Origin: Candidatus Saccharibacteria bacterium CG_4_10_14_0_2_um_filter_52_9
GTDB taxonomy: Bacteria > Actinomycetota > Acidimicrobiia > Acidimicrobiales > RAAP-2
Assembly: GCA_903970515.1 (NCBI GenBank)
Contig: CAJCJA010000021.1
Coordinates: 1-49,342 of the forward strand
Direction of reading: 5' to 3'
Length of the DNA stretch: 49,342 bases
The position numbers and the translations under genes were made by a program. The stretch's first letter is position 1. Every line of letters starts with the position of its first letter. Below are positions 8,898 to 18,043 of this stretch, piece by piece. The notes below the pieces were generated by a model. It was not told where the DNA came from. It was given only the letters and a program-made list of their open reading frames with translations, and did not search any database.

Positions 8898-9029
8898 GCA
8901 GCGTTTGTTGTGTATCCAAACACCGAGCATCTCTGGTCGTTGGGTGAAGCGTCAATTGCGTGAAGCGAGAAGAGCCAGTGTCCTGAGCAAACGAATGTGA
9001 CGTGCGACCGCACGAAGTAGTCTGACGCC

Positions 9030-9896
9030 ATGTCAAGCGCACAAGCCAACGGAATAACTATTGAGTTCGACACGTTCGGTGACCCGAACTCACCGCCCGT
9101 CTTGTTGATCATGGGACTCGGCGTGCAGATGACCTTGTGGGACCCTGAGTTCTGTCAGAGCATCGCCGACCGAGGGTATTACGTGATTCGTTTCGATAAC
9201 CGCGACGTGGGACTGTCCAGCTCGTTCGATGACACCGGGGTCGATGATCTCGGCGAGGTCATGTCGGGCAAAGTCAGTGCACCGTACGCACTCACGGACA
9301 TGGCGGCTGACGCGGCGGGCCTACTCGACGCACTCGGCATCTCTTCAGCGCACATCGTGGGTGCGTCAATGGGAGGCATGATCGCTCAGACATTCGCGAT
9401 TGCGTACCCCGAAAAGACTCGATCACTCACCTCGATCATGTCGACGACAGGCGACCCGGAGGTGGGTCAAGCTTCGCCGGAAGCACTCGGCGCACTCTTG
9501 GGACCGGCACCGACCACGAGGGATGAGGCGATCGAGTCGCGCGTTCGTACGTCGAAGGTGATTGGCTCGCCGGGCTTCCCGCCGGACGAGGCGCAACTTC
9601 GCGAGTACGCGGGCTCAGCCTACGATCGGGCGTTTCATCCCTCCGGAATGGTCCGCCAGCTCGCCGCGGTCATTGGACAACCCAACCGCACCGAAGCCCT
9701 TCACGCAGTTGACGTACCGACGCTCGTCATACACGGCGCCGACGATCCGCTGGTCAATCCGTCGGGAGGAGTGGCCACCGCCGACGCTATTCCTAACGCA
9801 CTACTCAAGATCGTGCCTGGCATGGGGCACGACGTACCTCCGGCGTTGTACGGAGAGATTGTGGAATCGCTCGCCAAGAACTTCGCTCGCGCCTAA
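9030..9896 (+). CDS. Alpha/beta-fold hydrolase
   Basis: 288 residues starting MSSAQANGITIEFDTFGDPN. The nucleophile is S113 in IVGASMGGMIAQ, the acid Asp lies in VIHGADDPLVNPS, and the His is in KIVPGMGHDVPP. The N-terminal VLLIMGLGVQMTLWDPEF and FDNRDVGLSS are typical of a widespread actinobacterial hydrolase group related to the aclacinomycin methylesterase RdmC. That function is only by family resemblance. It is a separate gene from the hydrolase upstream (low identity outside the triad), and the two may be cotranscribed. Confidence 0.85.
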   Translation: MSSAQANGITIEFDTFGDPNSPPVLLIMGLGVQMTLWDPEFCQSIADRGYYVIRFDNRDVGLSSSFDDTGVDDLGEVMSGKVSAPYALTDMAADAAGLLDALGISSAHIVGASMGGMIAQTFAIAYPEKTRSLTSIMSTTGDPEVGQASPEALGALLGPAPTTRDEAIESRVRTSKVIGSPGFPPDEAQLREYAGSAYDRAFHPSGMVRQLAAVIGQPNRTEALHAVDVPTLVIHGADDPLVNPSGGVATADAIPNALLKIVPGMGHDVPPALYGEIVESLAKNFARA

Positions 9897-10041
9897 GTCG
9901 CAGTTTCATCGTTGCTCCCAACGCCGTTAGGTGATTGTCAGATGAATACGCCGAGTGCCTCGCAATGCCCAGCGACGAAGTCTTGGTGATCCGGTTGAGC
10001 AACGCAGAGCAGGAGAACCTCCTCTTCAATTTCTGAAGGCG

Positions 10042-10428
10042 TCAGTAGTCGTCTGGACTGGAAGGGACGTCGACGCCATGCTCGCGGAGAATTTCGAGAG
10101 GCACAATTTCGAGTGCTCTTTCGTGGGTCGACGCGAGAACGACGAACGCTGCTGCACCGTCGTGGTGGGCACGCAGCCAATTGACCGCAGTCACGCACCA
10201 TCGGTCGCCGGGCACCAATCCTGGGAACCCGTACTGAAGCATTGGTGTGGTCAAGTCGTTGCCAATTGACTTTTGGTGTTCGAGAAATTCTGCGGTGACG
10301 ACCGCACAGATTGTGTGGCTCCCGAGGTCTTCTGGCCCTGAGGTGCAGCAACCGTCGCGGTAGAAACCGGTGACGGGGTCAGTGCCACAAAGCTCCAATG
10401 GTCCGCCCAAGACGTTGCGATCCGTCAT
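10042..10428 (-). CDS. DUF2237 family protein
   Basis: 128 residues from ATG 10428 (MTDRNVLGGPLELCGTDPVT). The block TGFYRDGCCTSGPEDLGSHT followed by CAVVTAEFLEHQKSIGNDL and FPGLVPGDRWCVTAVNWL is diagnostic of DUF2237, a conserved small protein whose role is not established. Several Cys residues are conserved. The longer frame to 10470 has no ribosome site. Shadow frames cover the same DNA on the other strand and are not genes. Confidence 0.85.
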   Translation of the reverse strand: MTDRNVLGGPLELCGTDPVTGFYRDGCCTSGPEDLGSHTICAVVTAEFLEHQKSIGNDLTTPMLQYGFPGLVPGDRWCVTAVNWLRAHHDGAAAFVVLASTHERALEIVPLEILREHGVDVPSSPDDY

Positions 10429-10522
10429 GGGTCCAGTATCGCTTACTCGAGCGTCCAGCCCACTGGACATTCTTTACTTATTTCGTCTCCGCTCACAGAG
10501 TGTTTCTTAGCCCGACCTGTCA

Positions 10523-10741
10523 TCAGTCAGAATCGAGTGCTTCGAGTCGCGCCACGTCAGCGTTGTCCTGCGGCCCGCCGGCGACGCGCTTATTAGCAAT
10601 AAGGTCATCGGGGCTCATGAAGGGAACGACTAACCCATCGATACGAACCGTGATGCGCCGCGACCATGCAGCGTCAAACTCGACACCTTCCATCGAGGTG
10701 AGAATACCGATGCGATACGGAGGGTATCCGGGACTGCTGCA
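10523..10741 (-). pseudogene. C-terminal remnant of a nucleotidyltransferase-like protein
   Basis: Reading the minus strand from just after an in-frame stop at about 10742 gives GYPPYRIGILTSMEGVEFDAAWSRR, then VRIDGLVVPFMSPDDLIANK and a tail GGPQDNADVARLEAL, ending at a TGA at 10523-10525. (The segments are contiguous; they are split here for length.) This resembles the C-terminal half of nucleotidyltransferase-fold proteins of the kind with a DLIANKxAxGRxxDxxDVxxL ending. The N-terminal nucleotide-binding half is missing, and upstream sequence on this strand holds stops. I therefore call it a decayed fragment. It could also be translated from the internal ATG as a 50-residue peptide. Confidence 0.55.
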
Positions 10742-11008
10742 CGTTTAGTTGACTGTCGTCAGTCCTCTTGTCAGAGGGGTTTTTGTGATCACAAGAGCCA
10801 TAGAAACTGAAGCTCGCGTCTTTGCAGTCACATTCCAATTCTGCCGGAGGCAGTCACACTTCAAGATGCAACACTTCCTCGCTATTTGCAGGTTGTGCAC
10901 AAGATATTCGGACAATGGCGGATGAGGACTAACCAGCAAGCGCATTGACTAAGGTCAAGTCCTCGAGCGTCGCGCATTCAATTCTTGCGTCGCATTTCCA
11001 ATCGGCGT

Positions 11009-11659
11009 TCAACTCTTGTTGTTAACAACAATCGTCACGGGCTGACTCAGAAGGGTACCGTCCGCTGTTCGTGCGTTCACCTTGAAGCTAAAACTACCTG
11101 ATGCCGTTGGTGTTCCATGAAGGTTCCCATTCGGGTCAAGTTTCAGACCTTTGGGGAGTGTCTTTGACGGTCCCGGTTCAAAATGAAATTTTGCAGATTT
11201 CAGACCATTGGCGCTGAACTGATACGAATAAACTTGGCCAACGGTTCCCTGTGGGGGAGCGCTTGTGATCGATTGTGCGTTGCCTTGCGAAAGATTGACG
11301 ACAGCACTGACAGCTTGATCTGTTGCCTTTGATGAGAAATAAAACGTCACGGCGGCACTCGCGCTCGCGATGAGGCCGCCCAAGAGTGTGCTTCTTAGTT
11401 GTTCGTCGTTCACAACGAACGCCGCAGTGCACAAGACGAGCAAGCCGAAGACTAGCGATATAGCTAACCAGCTGCGGATCACCGATTCTGATGGATCAGG
11501 AGTTGTCTTTGAGCCCCAAAACCGTCCACGGCCGATGAGCACAATGATGCCAGCAAGGAGAGCGCCTCCAACAACGAAAGAGAGAAAGACAACGTCTTGG
11601 CTGAACGACAGAACCGGATTCGTCGCGTTGTTCGCAATTGTCGTCGTGGTAGTGCCCAT
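11009..11659 (-). CDS. Membrane protein with an extracytoplasmic Ig-like domain
   Basis: 216 residues from ATG 11659, preceded by a GGGGGAATC ribosome site. Hydrophobic segments at about 20-42 and 60-82, plus a weaker one at 88-105, are followed by a soluble C-terminal domain. That domain has the He_PIG/putative-Ig pattern: a Y-x-Y-x-F strand followed by LPKGLKLDPNGNLHGTPTAS and GSFSFKVNA. Such domains are carbohydrate- or protein-binding beta sandwiches. The function is unknown, and no operon partner is seen. Confidence 0.75.
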   Translation of the reverse strand: MGTTTTTIANNATNPVLSFSQDVVFLSFVVGGALLAGIIVLIGRGRFWGSKTTPDPSESVIRSWLAISLVFGLLVLCTAAFVVNDEQLRSTLLGGLIASASAAVTFYFSSKATDQAVSAVVNLSQGNAQSITSAPPQGTVGQVYSYQFSANGLKSAKFHFEPGPSKTLPKGLKLDPNGNLHGTPTASGSFSFKVNARTADGTLLSQPVTIVVNNKS

Positions 11660-11967
11660 TGATTCCCCCAACATCTAGTTGTCGGCGGAGATTTTTCGAC
11701 TCGGCCGTACTACTTCTCAATGGCTTGGGGGCACCATCAGTCACGTGCTCATGCGAATGTTACCTCGTCGCCAGCGATTTTTCTCGTCGGAGAGGTTAAT
11801 TTCGCGGATGTTCGAGATTCGAATCAATCGATCAGTTGCGCCGATGACGCCTAGAACTCAGCAGTGTTTCCATGTTTTTATTGAGCGGAAACGTTTGTGC
11901 CGCGACGAGAGGTTGTTGCCCGTCGGACTAGTTTAGATTTCGCAATGGGGTACGGGGAGGCGCGCAC
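11660..11967. other. Divergent intergenic region upstream of the first Liv operon
   Basis: 308 nt between the Ig-domain membrane protein (minus) and livG (plus). It must hold the promoters of both. It is AT-richer than the flanking genes, and I could not single out a convincing -35/-10 pair. The ribosome site of livG (GGGGAGG) lies at its right end. A plus-strand frame of 85 codons is present but unsupported. Confidence 0.4.
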
Positions 11968-12726
11968 GTGGTGACCTTGGCGTTTAACAACGTGTCGGTG
12001 CGCTTTGGCGGGCTCCTCGCACTGAGCGACGTCTCCTTCGAGGTTCCCGAAAAACAGATCGTCGGGTTGATTGGACCAAACGGCGCCGGTAAGACGACTG
12101 CATTTAACGTTGCCTGCGGGTTTCAGAAACCAACGTCGGGCACCGTTGATTTTCCAGAGCTTGGACGTGGTCGACTGAAGCCGTCTCAACTCGCGCGTGC
12201 CGGAGTGGCCCGAACTCTGCAGGGTGTCGGCCTCTTTAGCCACTTGAGCGTGCTTGAGAACGTGATGGCGGGGGCACAAAGTCGACCCGGCGGAAGTGCG
12301 TGGCGCGCCCTTGTCGGACTGCCTAGCGTCGCTCGCCAAGAGCGACACCTCCGAGAAGAAGCTCTCAGTCAGATGGATCGCTTGGGCATCGTTGAATTCG
12401 CACGTTCGTTACCGGGCGGCATTCCGTACGGCGTGGCGAAGAAAGTTTCCATCGCTCGGGCCCTCATGTCACAGCCTCGCCTTTTGATGCTCGATGAACC
12501 GGCGTCTGGACTCGACGAGGCGGAACTTGAAGTTTTCGAGGAACTCATCGTCGGACTACGCGCTTCAATGAGCGTCCTCTTGGTCGAACACAACATGGAT
12601 TTCGTGATGCAACTCGTCGATCAGTTGGTGGTCTTGAATTTCGGGCGCGTCATTGCGCAGGGTTCTCCCCGCGACATCAGTACGAACGCCGATGTGCTGG
12701 CCGCTTATTTGGGAATCGACGAATGA
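11968..12726 (+). CDS. livG: Branched-chain/aromatic-type ABC importer ATPase, LivG-like
   Basis: 252 residues from GTG 11968, with GGGGAGG 8 nt upstream. Walker A is GPNGAGKTT, Walker B is LLMLDEPASGLDEAE, the signature region is PYGVAKKVSIARAL, and the H-loop lies in LLVEHNMDFV. The C-terminal stretch VIAQGSPRDIS is typical of LivG. It energises uptake with the LivF-like ATPase and two permeases encoded just downstream. The last codons overlap the next start by 4 nt (ATGA). The substrate is not determinable from an ATPase. Confidence 0.9.
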   Translation: MVTLAFNNVSVRFGGLLALSDVSFEVPEKQIVGLIGPNGAGKTTAFNVACGFQKPTSGTVDFPELGRGRLKPSQLARAGVARTLQGVGLFSHLSVLENVMAGAQSRPGGSAWRALVGLPSVARQERHLREEALSQMDRLGIVEFARSLPGGIPYGVAKKVSIARALMSQPRLLMLDEPASGLDEAELEVFEELIVGLRASMSVLLVEHNMDFVMQLVDQLVVLNFGRVIAQGSPRDISTNADVLAAYLGIDE

Positions 12727-13433
12727 TCCGCGTCGACAACTTGTCGGTGAATTACGGAGCGGTCCGCGCTTTGCGCGAGGTTGGCTTTGAAGCGCCCAGT
12801 GGGCAAATCACCGCGGTGCTTGGCGCGAACGGTGCGGGCAAAACGACGTTATTGCGCACGATTTCCGGTCTCGTAAAACCCCGGCAGGGAGCCATCTACA
12901 TTGACGAGTTCGATGTCGTGGGCATTGCGACCGAGAACATCGCGCGCCGAGGTGTGGGTCACGTTCCCGAAGGACGTGGGGTCATCGAGGAACTGACGGT
13001 CGAAGAGAATCTTCGCCTCGGTGCGCTCTCGGCCCAGGTCAATCTGACCGACGCCCTCAATGAGGAATACGAGCGTTTTCAGGTTTTGGGCGAGCGTCGA
13101 AAGCGTCATTGCTCCACGCTTTCGGGGGGAGAGCGTCAGATGTTGGCGATGGCGAGAGCGTTGATTGCGCGACCTCGCGTTCTTCTCCTTGATGAGCCTT
13201 CACTCGGCCTCGCACCGCAGGTGACGGCACAACTAATGCGGACGATTGCGCAATTGTGCGAAACCGAAAACTTGACGGTGCTATTGGTGGAGCAGAATGC
13301 CAAATCCGCGTTGCGTATCGCTCACCGTGCGGTTGTGTTGCACTTGGGCAGTGTCGTCGCGAACGGCGCGGCAGCCGACGTGGCGGCGGATGAGGATCTT
13401 CGTCGCTACTACTTGGGTGTGGTGACGTCGTGA
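12723..13433 (+). CDS. livF: ABC importer ATPase, LivF-like
   Basis: 236 residues. Walker A is GANGAGKTT, the signature is LSGGERQMLAMARALI, Walker B is VLLLDEPSLGLAPQ, and the H-loop is replaced by the usual LivF form VLLVEQNAKSAL. HVPEGRGVIEELTVEENL is the LivF-characteristic Q-loop-to-helical region. It starts inside the livG stop (ATGA) and its own stop overlaps livH (GTGA), so the operon is tightly coupled. It pairs with LivG as the ATPase heterodimer. Confidence 0.92.
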   Translation: MIRVDNLSVNYGAVRALREVGFEAPSGQITAVLGANGAGKTTLLRTISGLVKPRQGAIYIDEFDVVGIATENIARRGVGHVPEGRGVIEELTVEENLRLGALSAQVNLTDALNEEYERFQVLGERRKRHCSTLSGGERQMLAMARALIARPRVLLLDEPSLGLAPQVTAQLMRTIAQLCETENLTVLLVEQNAKSALRIAHRAVVLHLGSVVANGAAADVAADEDLRRYYLGVVTS

Positions 13434-14326
13434 GCGTGTTTCTCTCCTCGTCCTTCATACACAACATCTTTGGTGGTCTGGCGACCGGAGTTATCTACTC
13501 GCTCGTGGCCCTCAGCTTGGTGATCATCTGGCAGTCCACCCACGTGCTCAACTTCGCACAGGGAGCCATGGCAATGTTCGCGACCTACATCGGGATGACC
13601 GAAATCGACCGAGGGGTCGGCTATTGGTGGTGCGTGATCATATCGGTGGCGGTGGGCATGATCCTCGGCGGCATGACCGAAAGGGTTTTAATCCGGCCGC
13701 TTTACGGTAAGCCCGAGATTAATCCGATTGTCGTGATGGTGGGTTTCTTAGGAGTTCTTGAAGCACTGGCTTCCGCGATTTGGACGAGTACTACGCGCAA
13801 CATTACCGAGCCGTTCTCCCAGGTGTATTACCAAGATCACGGCCACTTAATCTTCCTTTCCGCCTTCGTCATTTTTCAGATGGTCTTGGCGATTGGCATC
13901 ATGTTGCTCGTCGCCGCACTGTTCCGTTTCACCAAGCTCGGTTTGCAACTGCGCGCCTCGGCACTCGCCCCCGAGGTCTCGCGACTTTTGGGGATTCGCG
14001 TCGGTCGAATGCTGACGATTGGTTGGATGCTCTCGGCGGGTGTGGGGGCCATCGCCGCCGTCATCGTCGCCTCGGGAAACTTCGGGCTCTTCCCGACCAA
14101 CATGGACGGAATTTTCGTCGCGGGATTTATCGCGGCCGCTATCGGGGGACTCGAGTCACCGATGGGCGCGGTCGCGGGTGGACTGCTCATTGGGCTCGCG
14201 GAGCAGTTCATTCTCGCGTACTGGTCGCCCAACGTCGCACCGCTCGGTGGGATCATCATCTTGGTCGTCGCGCTGATGGTTCGCCCCCAAGGTCTTTTCA
14301 CCAAGCGCATGAGCCGGAGGGTCTAG
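13430..14326 (+). CDS. livH: ABC importer permease, LivH-like
   Basis: 298 residues, with about eight hydrophobic segments and the LivH family opening IFGGLATGVIYSLVALSLVI and THVLNFAQGAMAMFATYIGM (N-x-A-x-G-x-x-x). The cytoplasmic coupling region is FRFTKLGLQLRASALAPEVS followed by LLGIRVGR. The end VRPQGLFTKR is typical. GTG 13430 overlaps the livF stop. The stop at 14326 overlaps the next GTG start by one base. Confidence 0.9.
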   Translation: MSVFLSSSFIHNIFGGLATGVIYSLVALSLVIIWQSTHVLNFAQGAMAMFATYIGMTEIDRGVGYWWCVIISVAVGMILGGMTERVLIRPLYGKPEINPIVVMVGFLGVLEALASAIWTSTTRNITEPFSQVYYQDHGHLIFLSAFVIFQMVLAIGIMLLVAALFRFTKLGLQLRASALAPEVSRLLGIRVGRMLTIGWMLSAGVGAIAAVIVASGNFGLFPTNMDGIFVAGFIAAAIGGLESPMGAVAGGLLIGLAEQFILAYWSPNVAPLGGIIILVVALMVRPQGLFTKRMSRRV

Positions 14327-15414
14327 TGAACTGGTGGCGCGCGTTTCCGCGACAAGAGACGACGAACTCGCGCGTTGTGGGCGTGGCGATACTCACGCTG
14401 ATAGCGCTCCTCGTGACTATCGTGCTGCCACCCGTCGCGAACTCCGAATTGGCTGGCGGCGCGGCGATTGCGATCGTCGTGCTGGGCTTAAGTTGGCTGA
14501 CGGGCTGGAGCGGTCAGATTTCTCTTGGCAATTCAGGTTTCATGGCGGTGGGCGCCTACGCCGCAGGCATCTGGGCTCATCATCACATGACAACGCCAGT
14601 GATCTTCACGTTGGCGCTCGCCCTGGTCGCGGGTGGCCTCAGCGGACTGGTCGTTGCGATACCCTCAACGCGATTGCGCGGTCCGTACTTGGCCGGCATG
14701 ACCCTCGCCTTTAGCGCGGCAGTGACCCCGCTCGCGCAAAACTTCACCTCCGTCACGGGGGGAGAGGGAGGAATCTTCCTCAACGCCCTCGTGACCCCTT
14801 CGTGGTTCGCCCATTTCTTTCATGGTCAGAACGCGTCGATAAATGCCAACGCCCAGTGGACCGCCGACCTCTCGGTCGTCGTCGCGGGGATCATGTTTTT
14901 CTTCATGGCCAATTTGTTCCATTCACGCACTGGTCGTGCGATGCGACTCGTGCGCGACAATGACGTGGCAGCGGAGTTGATGGGCGTGAACCTCTCGCGT
15001 ACTCGCACGGTGGCTTTCGTTGTCTCCGCTGCGTACGCGGGCGTAGGTGGTGCGCTCTATTCCCTCCTGCAAGAGTCCGTGCGACCAGAGACCTTTCCAC
15101 TGACGCTCTCGATCACGCTGTTGACATTGATGGTGCTTGGAGGAATGGGCACCTTGAGCGGCGCCGTGATCGGCGGGATAATTTACTCCTTCAGTGCGAA
15201 TTTGGTTGCCCACGTGAACTCGCTCACGGGCGTCAATCCCACCTCGAACTTGGGCGCCAACATGCAGGGCATCATCTTTGGGGTCTTGTTGATACTGGCG
15301 ATGTTGTTCGCGTCTCGAGGCATCGTTGGTCTGGTGACGCCACTACGCAGCTTGTGGCGTGTCGTAATGTCACGCCGGCGTCGTCTACGAGATACATTAG
15401 GTACTACGCAGTAA
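14326..15414 (+). CDS. livM: ABC importer permease, LivM-like
   Basis: 362 residues from GTG 14326 (TAGTG junction with livH, ribosome site GGAGGG just upstream). Family landmarks are WLTGWSGQISLGNSGFMAVG, the coupling segment RTGRAMRLVRDNDVAAELMG with the following NLSRTRTVAF, and the late motif LGGMGTLSGAVIGGIIY. A much longer frame beginning inside livH is a shadow. It forms the second half of the membrane channel. A 125-nt gap with a stem-loop separates it from the binding-protein gene. Confidence 0.9.
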   Translation: MNWWRAFPRQETTNSRVVGVAILTLIALLVTIVLPPVANSELAGGAAIAIVVLGLSWLTGWSGQISLGNSGFMAVGAYAAGIWAHHHMTTPVIFTLALALVAGGLSGLVVAIPSTRLRGPYLAGMTLAFSAAVTPLAQNFTSVTGGEGGIFLNALVTPSWFAHFFHGQNASINANAQWTADLSVVVAGIMFFFMANLFHSRTGRAMRLVRDNDVAAELMGVNLSRTRTVAFVVSAAYAGVGGALYSLLQESVRPETFPLTLSITLLTLMVLGGMGTLSGAVIGGIIYSFSANLVAHVNSLTGVNPTSNLGANMQGIIFGVLLILAMLFASRGIVGLVTPLRSLWRVVMSRRRRLRDTLGTTQ

Positions 15415-15462
15415 AGGATGTTGTACTTAAGAGTTAATAAGGACAAGGGGCTGTCTTTCGTA

Positions 15463-15502
15463 TTCTTCATTGATTCGATTTCAAATACGGGCTAATGAAG
15501 AA
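15463..15502 (+). promoter_or_regulatory. Stem-loop between livM and the binding-protein gene
   Basis: Arms TTCTTCATT (15463-15471) and AATGAAGAA (15494-15502) pair perfectly with a 22-nt loop. It lies between the importer permease and the highly expressed partner gene, which has its own very strong ribosome site (AGGGGGGG). Such intercistronic stems can stabilise the 3' message or mark a separate transcript. That role is inference, and a 9-bp AT-rich stem can also arise by chance. Confidence 0.35.
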
Positions 15503-15539
15503 ATACGTTGGGAACCAAAAAATCCTATAGGGGGGGAAA

Positions 15540-16898
15540 ATGATTAAAGGTAAATTGCGTCGATTCTTGACGCTCGTGTCCGCGTCGGCGCTCGCGCTGG
15601 CGGGGATCGCAGTGGGGACAATTAGCTCGGGTGCGGGCGCGGCGGGTTCAACGCCGGGCGTTACGGCGACGACCATCACGATTGGTGCGACCGTGCCCCT
15701 TTCGGGTATTGCCGCAAGTTACGCCCCAGTTTCGGCGGCGGCAAACGCAGTCTTCAAGTGGGTGAATGCCCATGGCGGGGTAAATGGACGAAAGATCAAG
15801 TACATCCGCTTGGATGACTGCTACGACCTGGCCGCCTACGGCCTCGGTTGCACCGCGGGTGCGAGCGTCACCACGCTGAGCCAAAACCAAGTCCTCGTTG
15901 CCCAAGATCACGTTTTCGCGACGGTAGGTTCACTTGGCACTGCGGCCGAGGAGAGTGTAGAGAGCTACTTGAAGCAGAATGGCGTACCGCAACTGTTCGT
16001 GAACTCGGGCTCCAAGTCATGGAACAACGCGAAGCAATATCCAGATCTTTTCGGTTTCCAAACGAGCTACAACGCCGAAGGTAAGATTTTCGCGAAGTAC
16101 ATCAAGGCGCATTACCCCGGTGAGACCGTTGGGTTCATTGGTCAGAACGACGACTTCGGCGCCAACGGATACTTGGGACTCGAAGACGGCGGATTGAACA
16201 TCGCATCGGCGAATCACCTCAGCTACAACGCGGCCGACGCCATCACCGGGTCGTCGAGCGACATCCAAGCTGACGTGGGAACGCTTGCCGCCAACAAGGT
16301 CCAAGTGGTCGTGCTAGATGCTGTACCAGGATTCGTCACGGGTATTCTCGAAGTCGCTCACGCGCTGAGTTACTCACCCACGTGGATTATCTCGAGCGTC
16401 GGTTCGGACCCGATATCGGTGAACTTCGCCGGCGAAGCAGGAGCGCTCACGCTTGACTACTTGCCGGAGGTGACCGACAATGCTGACCCGTGGATTCCTT
16501 GGCTCCGCGAAGTCTTGATGGCCGATCCAGCGGACTTCCCCAACGTCACCGCGAATTCGGTTCTGGACGCGAACTGGCTCTACGGAGCCGGTTATGCGGT
16601 TGCGTTCGTGGAGGCGCTGAAGGCTGAAGGTAGAAACGTGACACGCGCGGGAATCGTACAATCGATGCTGACCACGAAGTATGCGGACCTACCGGTTGTT
16701 CCCTTAGCATTCTCTGCTAACAATCACCAGGGTCTCCAAGGTGGACTTATTACCAAGATCGCGTCCAACGGGACCAATCCACCGGACGTTGCTTTGTTCA
16801 CGAGTTCTAACGTCTACACGACCGGCAACGCCAAGTCGTCTCCAATTGTTACGTCGACGAAACTGACGATCTCGCCGATACCGGCCTGGTTGAAGTAA
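15540..16898 (+). CDS. Periplasmic-type ABC substrate-binding protein (LivK-like)
   Basis: 452 residues. The signal peptide is MIKGKLRRFLTLVSASALAL with cleavage near GAGAAG, with no lipobox Cys, so it is exported rather than lipid-anchored unless cleaved otherwise. The mature start ITIGATVPLSGIAASYAPVS and VNAHGGVNGRKIKYIRLDDC are Peripla_BP_6 landmarks. Two Cys residues in the LDDCYDLAAYGLGC segment could form a disulfide. It is the last gene of the livGFHM operon, 125 nt downstream. Family members bind amino acids, amides, urea or aromatic acids; the substrate cannot be fixed. It is distinct from the Tat-type binding protein of the second operon. Confidence 0.88.
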   Translation: MIKGKLRRFLTLVSASALALAGIAVGTISSGAGAAGSTPGVTATTITIGATVPLSGIAASYAPVSAAANAVFKWVNAHGGVNGRKIKYIRLDDCYDLAAYGLGCTAGASVTTLSQNQVLVAQDHVFATVGSLGTAAEESVESYLKQNGVPQLFVNSGSKSWNNAKQYPDLFGFQTSYNAEGKIFAKYIKAHYPGETVGFIGQNDDFGANGYLGLEDGGLNIASANHLSYNAADAITGSSSDIQADVGTLAANKVQVVVLDAVPGFVTGILEVAHALSYSPTWIISSVGSDPISVNFAGEAGALTLDYLPEVTDNADPWIPWLREVLMADPADFPNVTANSVLDANWLYGAGYAVAFVEALKAEGRNVTRAGIVQSMLTTKYADLPVVPLAFSANNHQGLQGGLITKIASNGTNPPDVALFTSSNVYTTGNAKSSPIVTSTKLTISPIPAWLK

Positions 16899-16912
16899 CA
16901 CGTCAACGAACG

Positions 16913-16955
16913 CCCTGGAGCCACCACCGCCCTCTGCGTGGTGGTGGCTCCAGGG
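16913..16955 (+). terminator. Strong hairpin after the first Liv operon
   Basis: A perfect 16-bp stem: CCCTGGAGCCACCACC (16913-16928) pairs with 16940-16955 across an 11-nt loop, starting 14 nt after the stop codon of the binding-protein gene. There is no long T-run, so it may act as a terminator or as a 3'-end stabiliser. Confidence 0.7.
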
Positions 16956-17246
16956 ACGGACGTTTCTCACTGCCATCGAAGAACGCTTGGGACATTAATA
17001 GTTGAACTGAATCCATTTATTAAGTTCACCACTAAGTGCTTGAAACCCAAATTTTTGACTCTGTTCTATCCGTCATCGATGCGAGCAATAAAGGTCCTCG
17101 CTGGACTCATTGAATTTGATATCTGCAAGATCTTCAGCAGCGCGCAAAACGCGTCAGTCCCTCTGGATCGTTGAAGGGACCCGTGGATTAGATCCGACGA
17201 CGGCGTCACCTCTTGACGTTGAAAAGAAACTCTCTGGCTGCGATTA

Positions 17247-17960
17247 CTAGCTGGGAAGTTTGGCGCGGGCGGTGGGAATTGCGACTGATGTCGCATCCCA
17301 CTTACTGAAGTAAAGGAGTCCATCTGTTCCAGGAGGCCCAGATATTGCGAATGGCAAAGGCTTCGACGTGTAAGTGACATCCATCGTCATTTCTACAAAT
17401 CCGGATCCACTCGCAAAAAGGTTCGATGCCCCGGTCAGTTCAATCACGCGAACACCATGCAAAACCAGAGTGCCCTCGTACACTGCCGAACGCTTCCAGC
17501 CTATTGAGCTAAAGGAGAACACTTGAGCGATGGATTGTGCACCGCCAGGCGACGCAATAGATACATAGCGAGGGTCGCTGCTGGGGACTTCATACCAGAT
17601 TCCAACTTCGGCCGCCGTCGGTTTCTTGACCTCTAATTCGCTATGCAGCACCGCAATCGACGATGCTTTGACAAAGCAATAGTTTTTCCCTATTGGCTGA
17701 ACCTCGTCTTCGGTGCCAATGCCTGACACCGTCGTGGTGCCCCCATTCACACGGGCGGCAAAACCACCGTTCAAACTCAAAGTAGAACCCGACGCCGTGA
17801 GGGTTCCCGAAAGTGTCACGTTCGCCTCGCGCGATCCATCGCCGAGTGCTTTGGTCAGGATTGCAAGCGCGTTGGGGGTGGCAGCTCCGACGTTTGACGT
17901 GACTACAGGAGCCGTTAAACACAATGCGATGACGATTGTACGAACAACCTTGAGTACCAC
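17247..17960 (-). CDS. Secreted protein of unknown function (LppX/LprG-like pattern)
   Basis: 237 residues from GTG 17960, chosen because GGAGG lies 6 nt upstream; the longer frame starts with TTG. A signal peptide, VVRTIVIALCLTAPVVTSNV, ends near GAA-TPNAL. The mature protein is beta-rich, with a WYEVPSSDPRYVSIAS segment and an ending YTSKPLPFAISGPPGTDG. This resembles LprG/LppX-like lipid-carrier folds, but no lipobox is present and the resemblance is weak. It stands alone between the Liv terminator and a VOC gene. Confidence 0.7.
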   Translation of the reverse strand: MVLKVVRTIVIALCLTAPVVTSNVGAATPNALAILTKALGDGSREANVTLSGTLTASGSTLSLNGGFAARVNGGTTTVSGIGTEDEVQPIGKNYCFVKASSIAVLHSELEVKKPTAAEVGIWYEVPSSDPRYVSIASPGGAQSIAQVFSFSSIGWKRSAVYEGTLVLHGVRVIELTGASNLFASGSGFVEMTMDVTYTSKPLPFAISGPPGTDGLLYFSKWDATSVAIPTARAKLPS

Positions 17961-18043
17961 GAGATTCCTCCAACGATTCAACTATCAATAACTTCAAAAG
18001 TGACAAACGATCACTCTCCACGGCGACTGCAAATCTCTTATCG

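Noticed and set aside
13780-14326. Long in-frame extension upstream of the LivM start, giving a 544-residue protein.
   Set aside because: It runs through the LivH gene in another frame; GTG 14326 with a GGAGGG site gives the normal family length.
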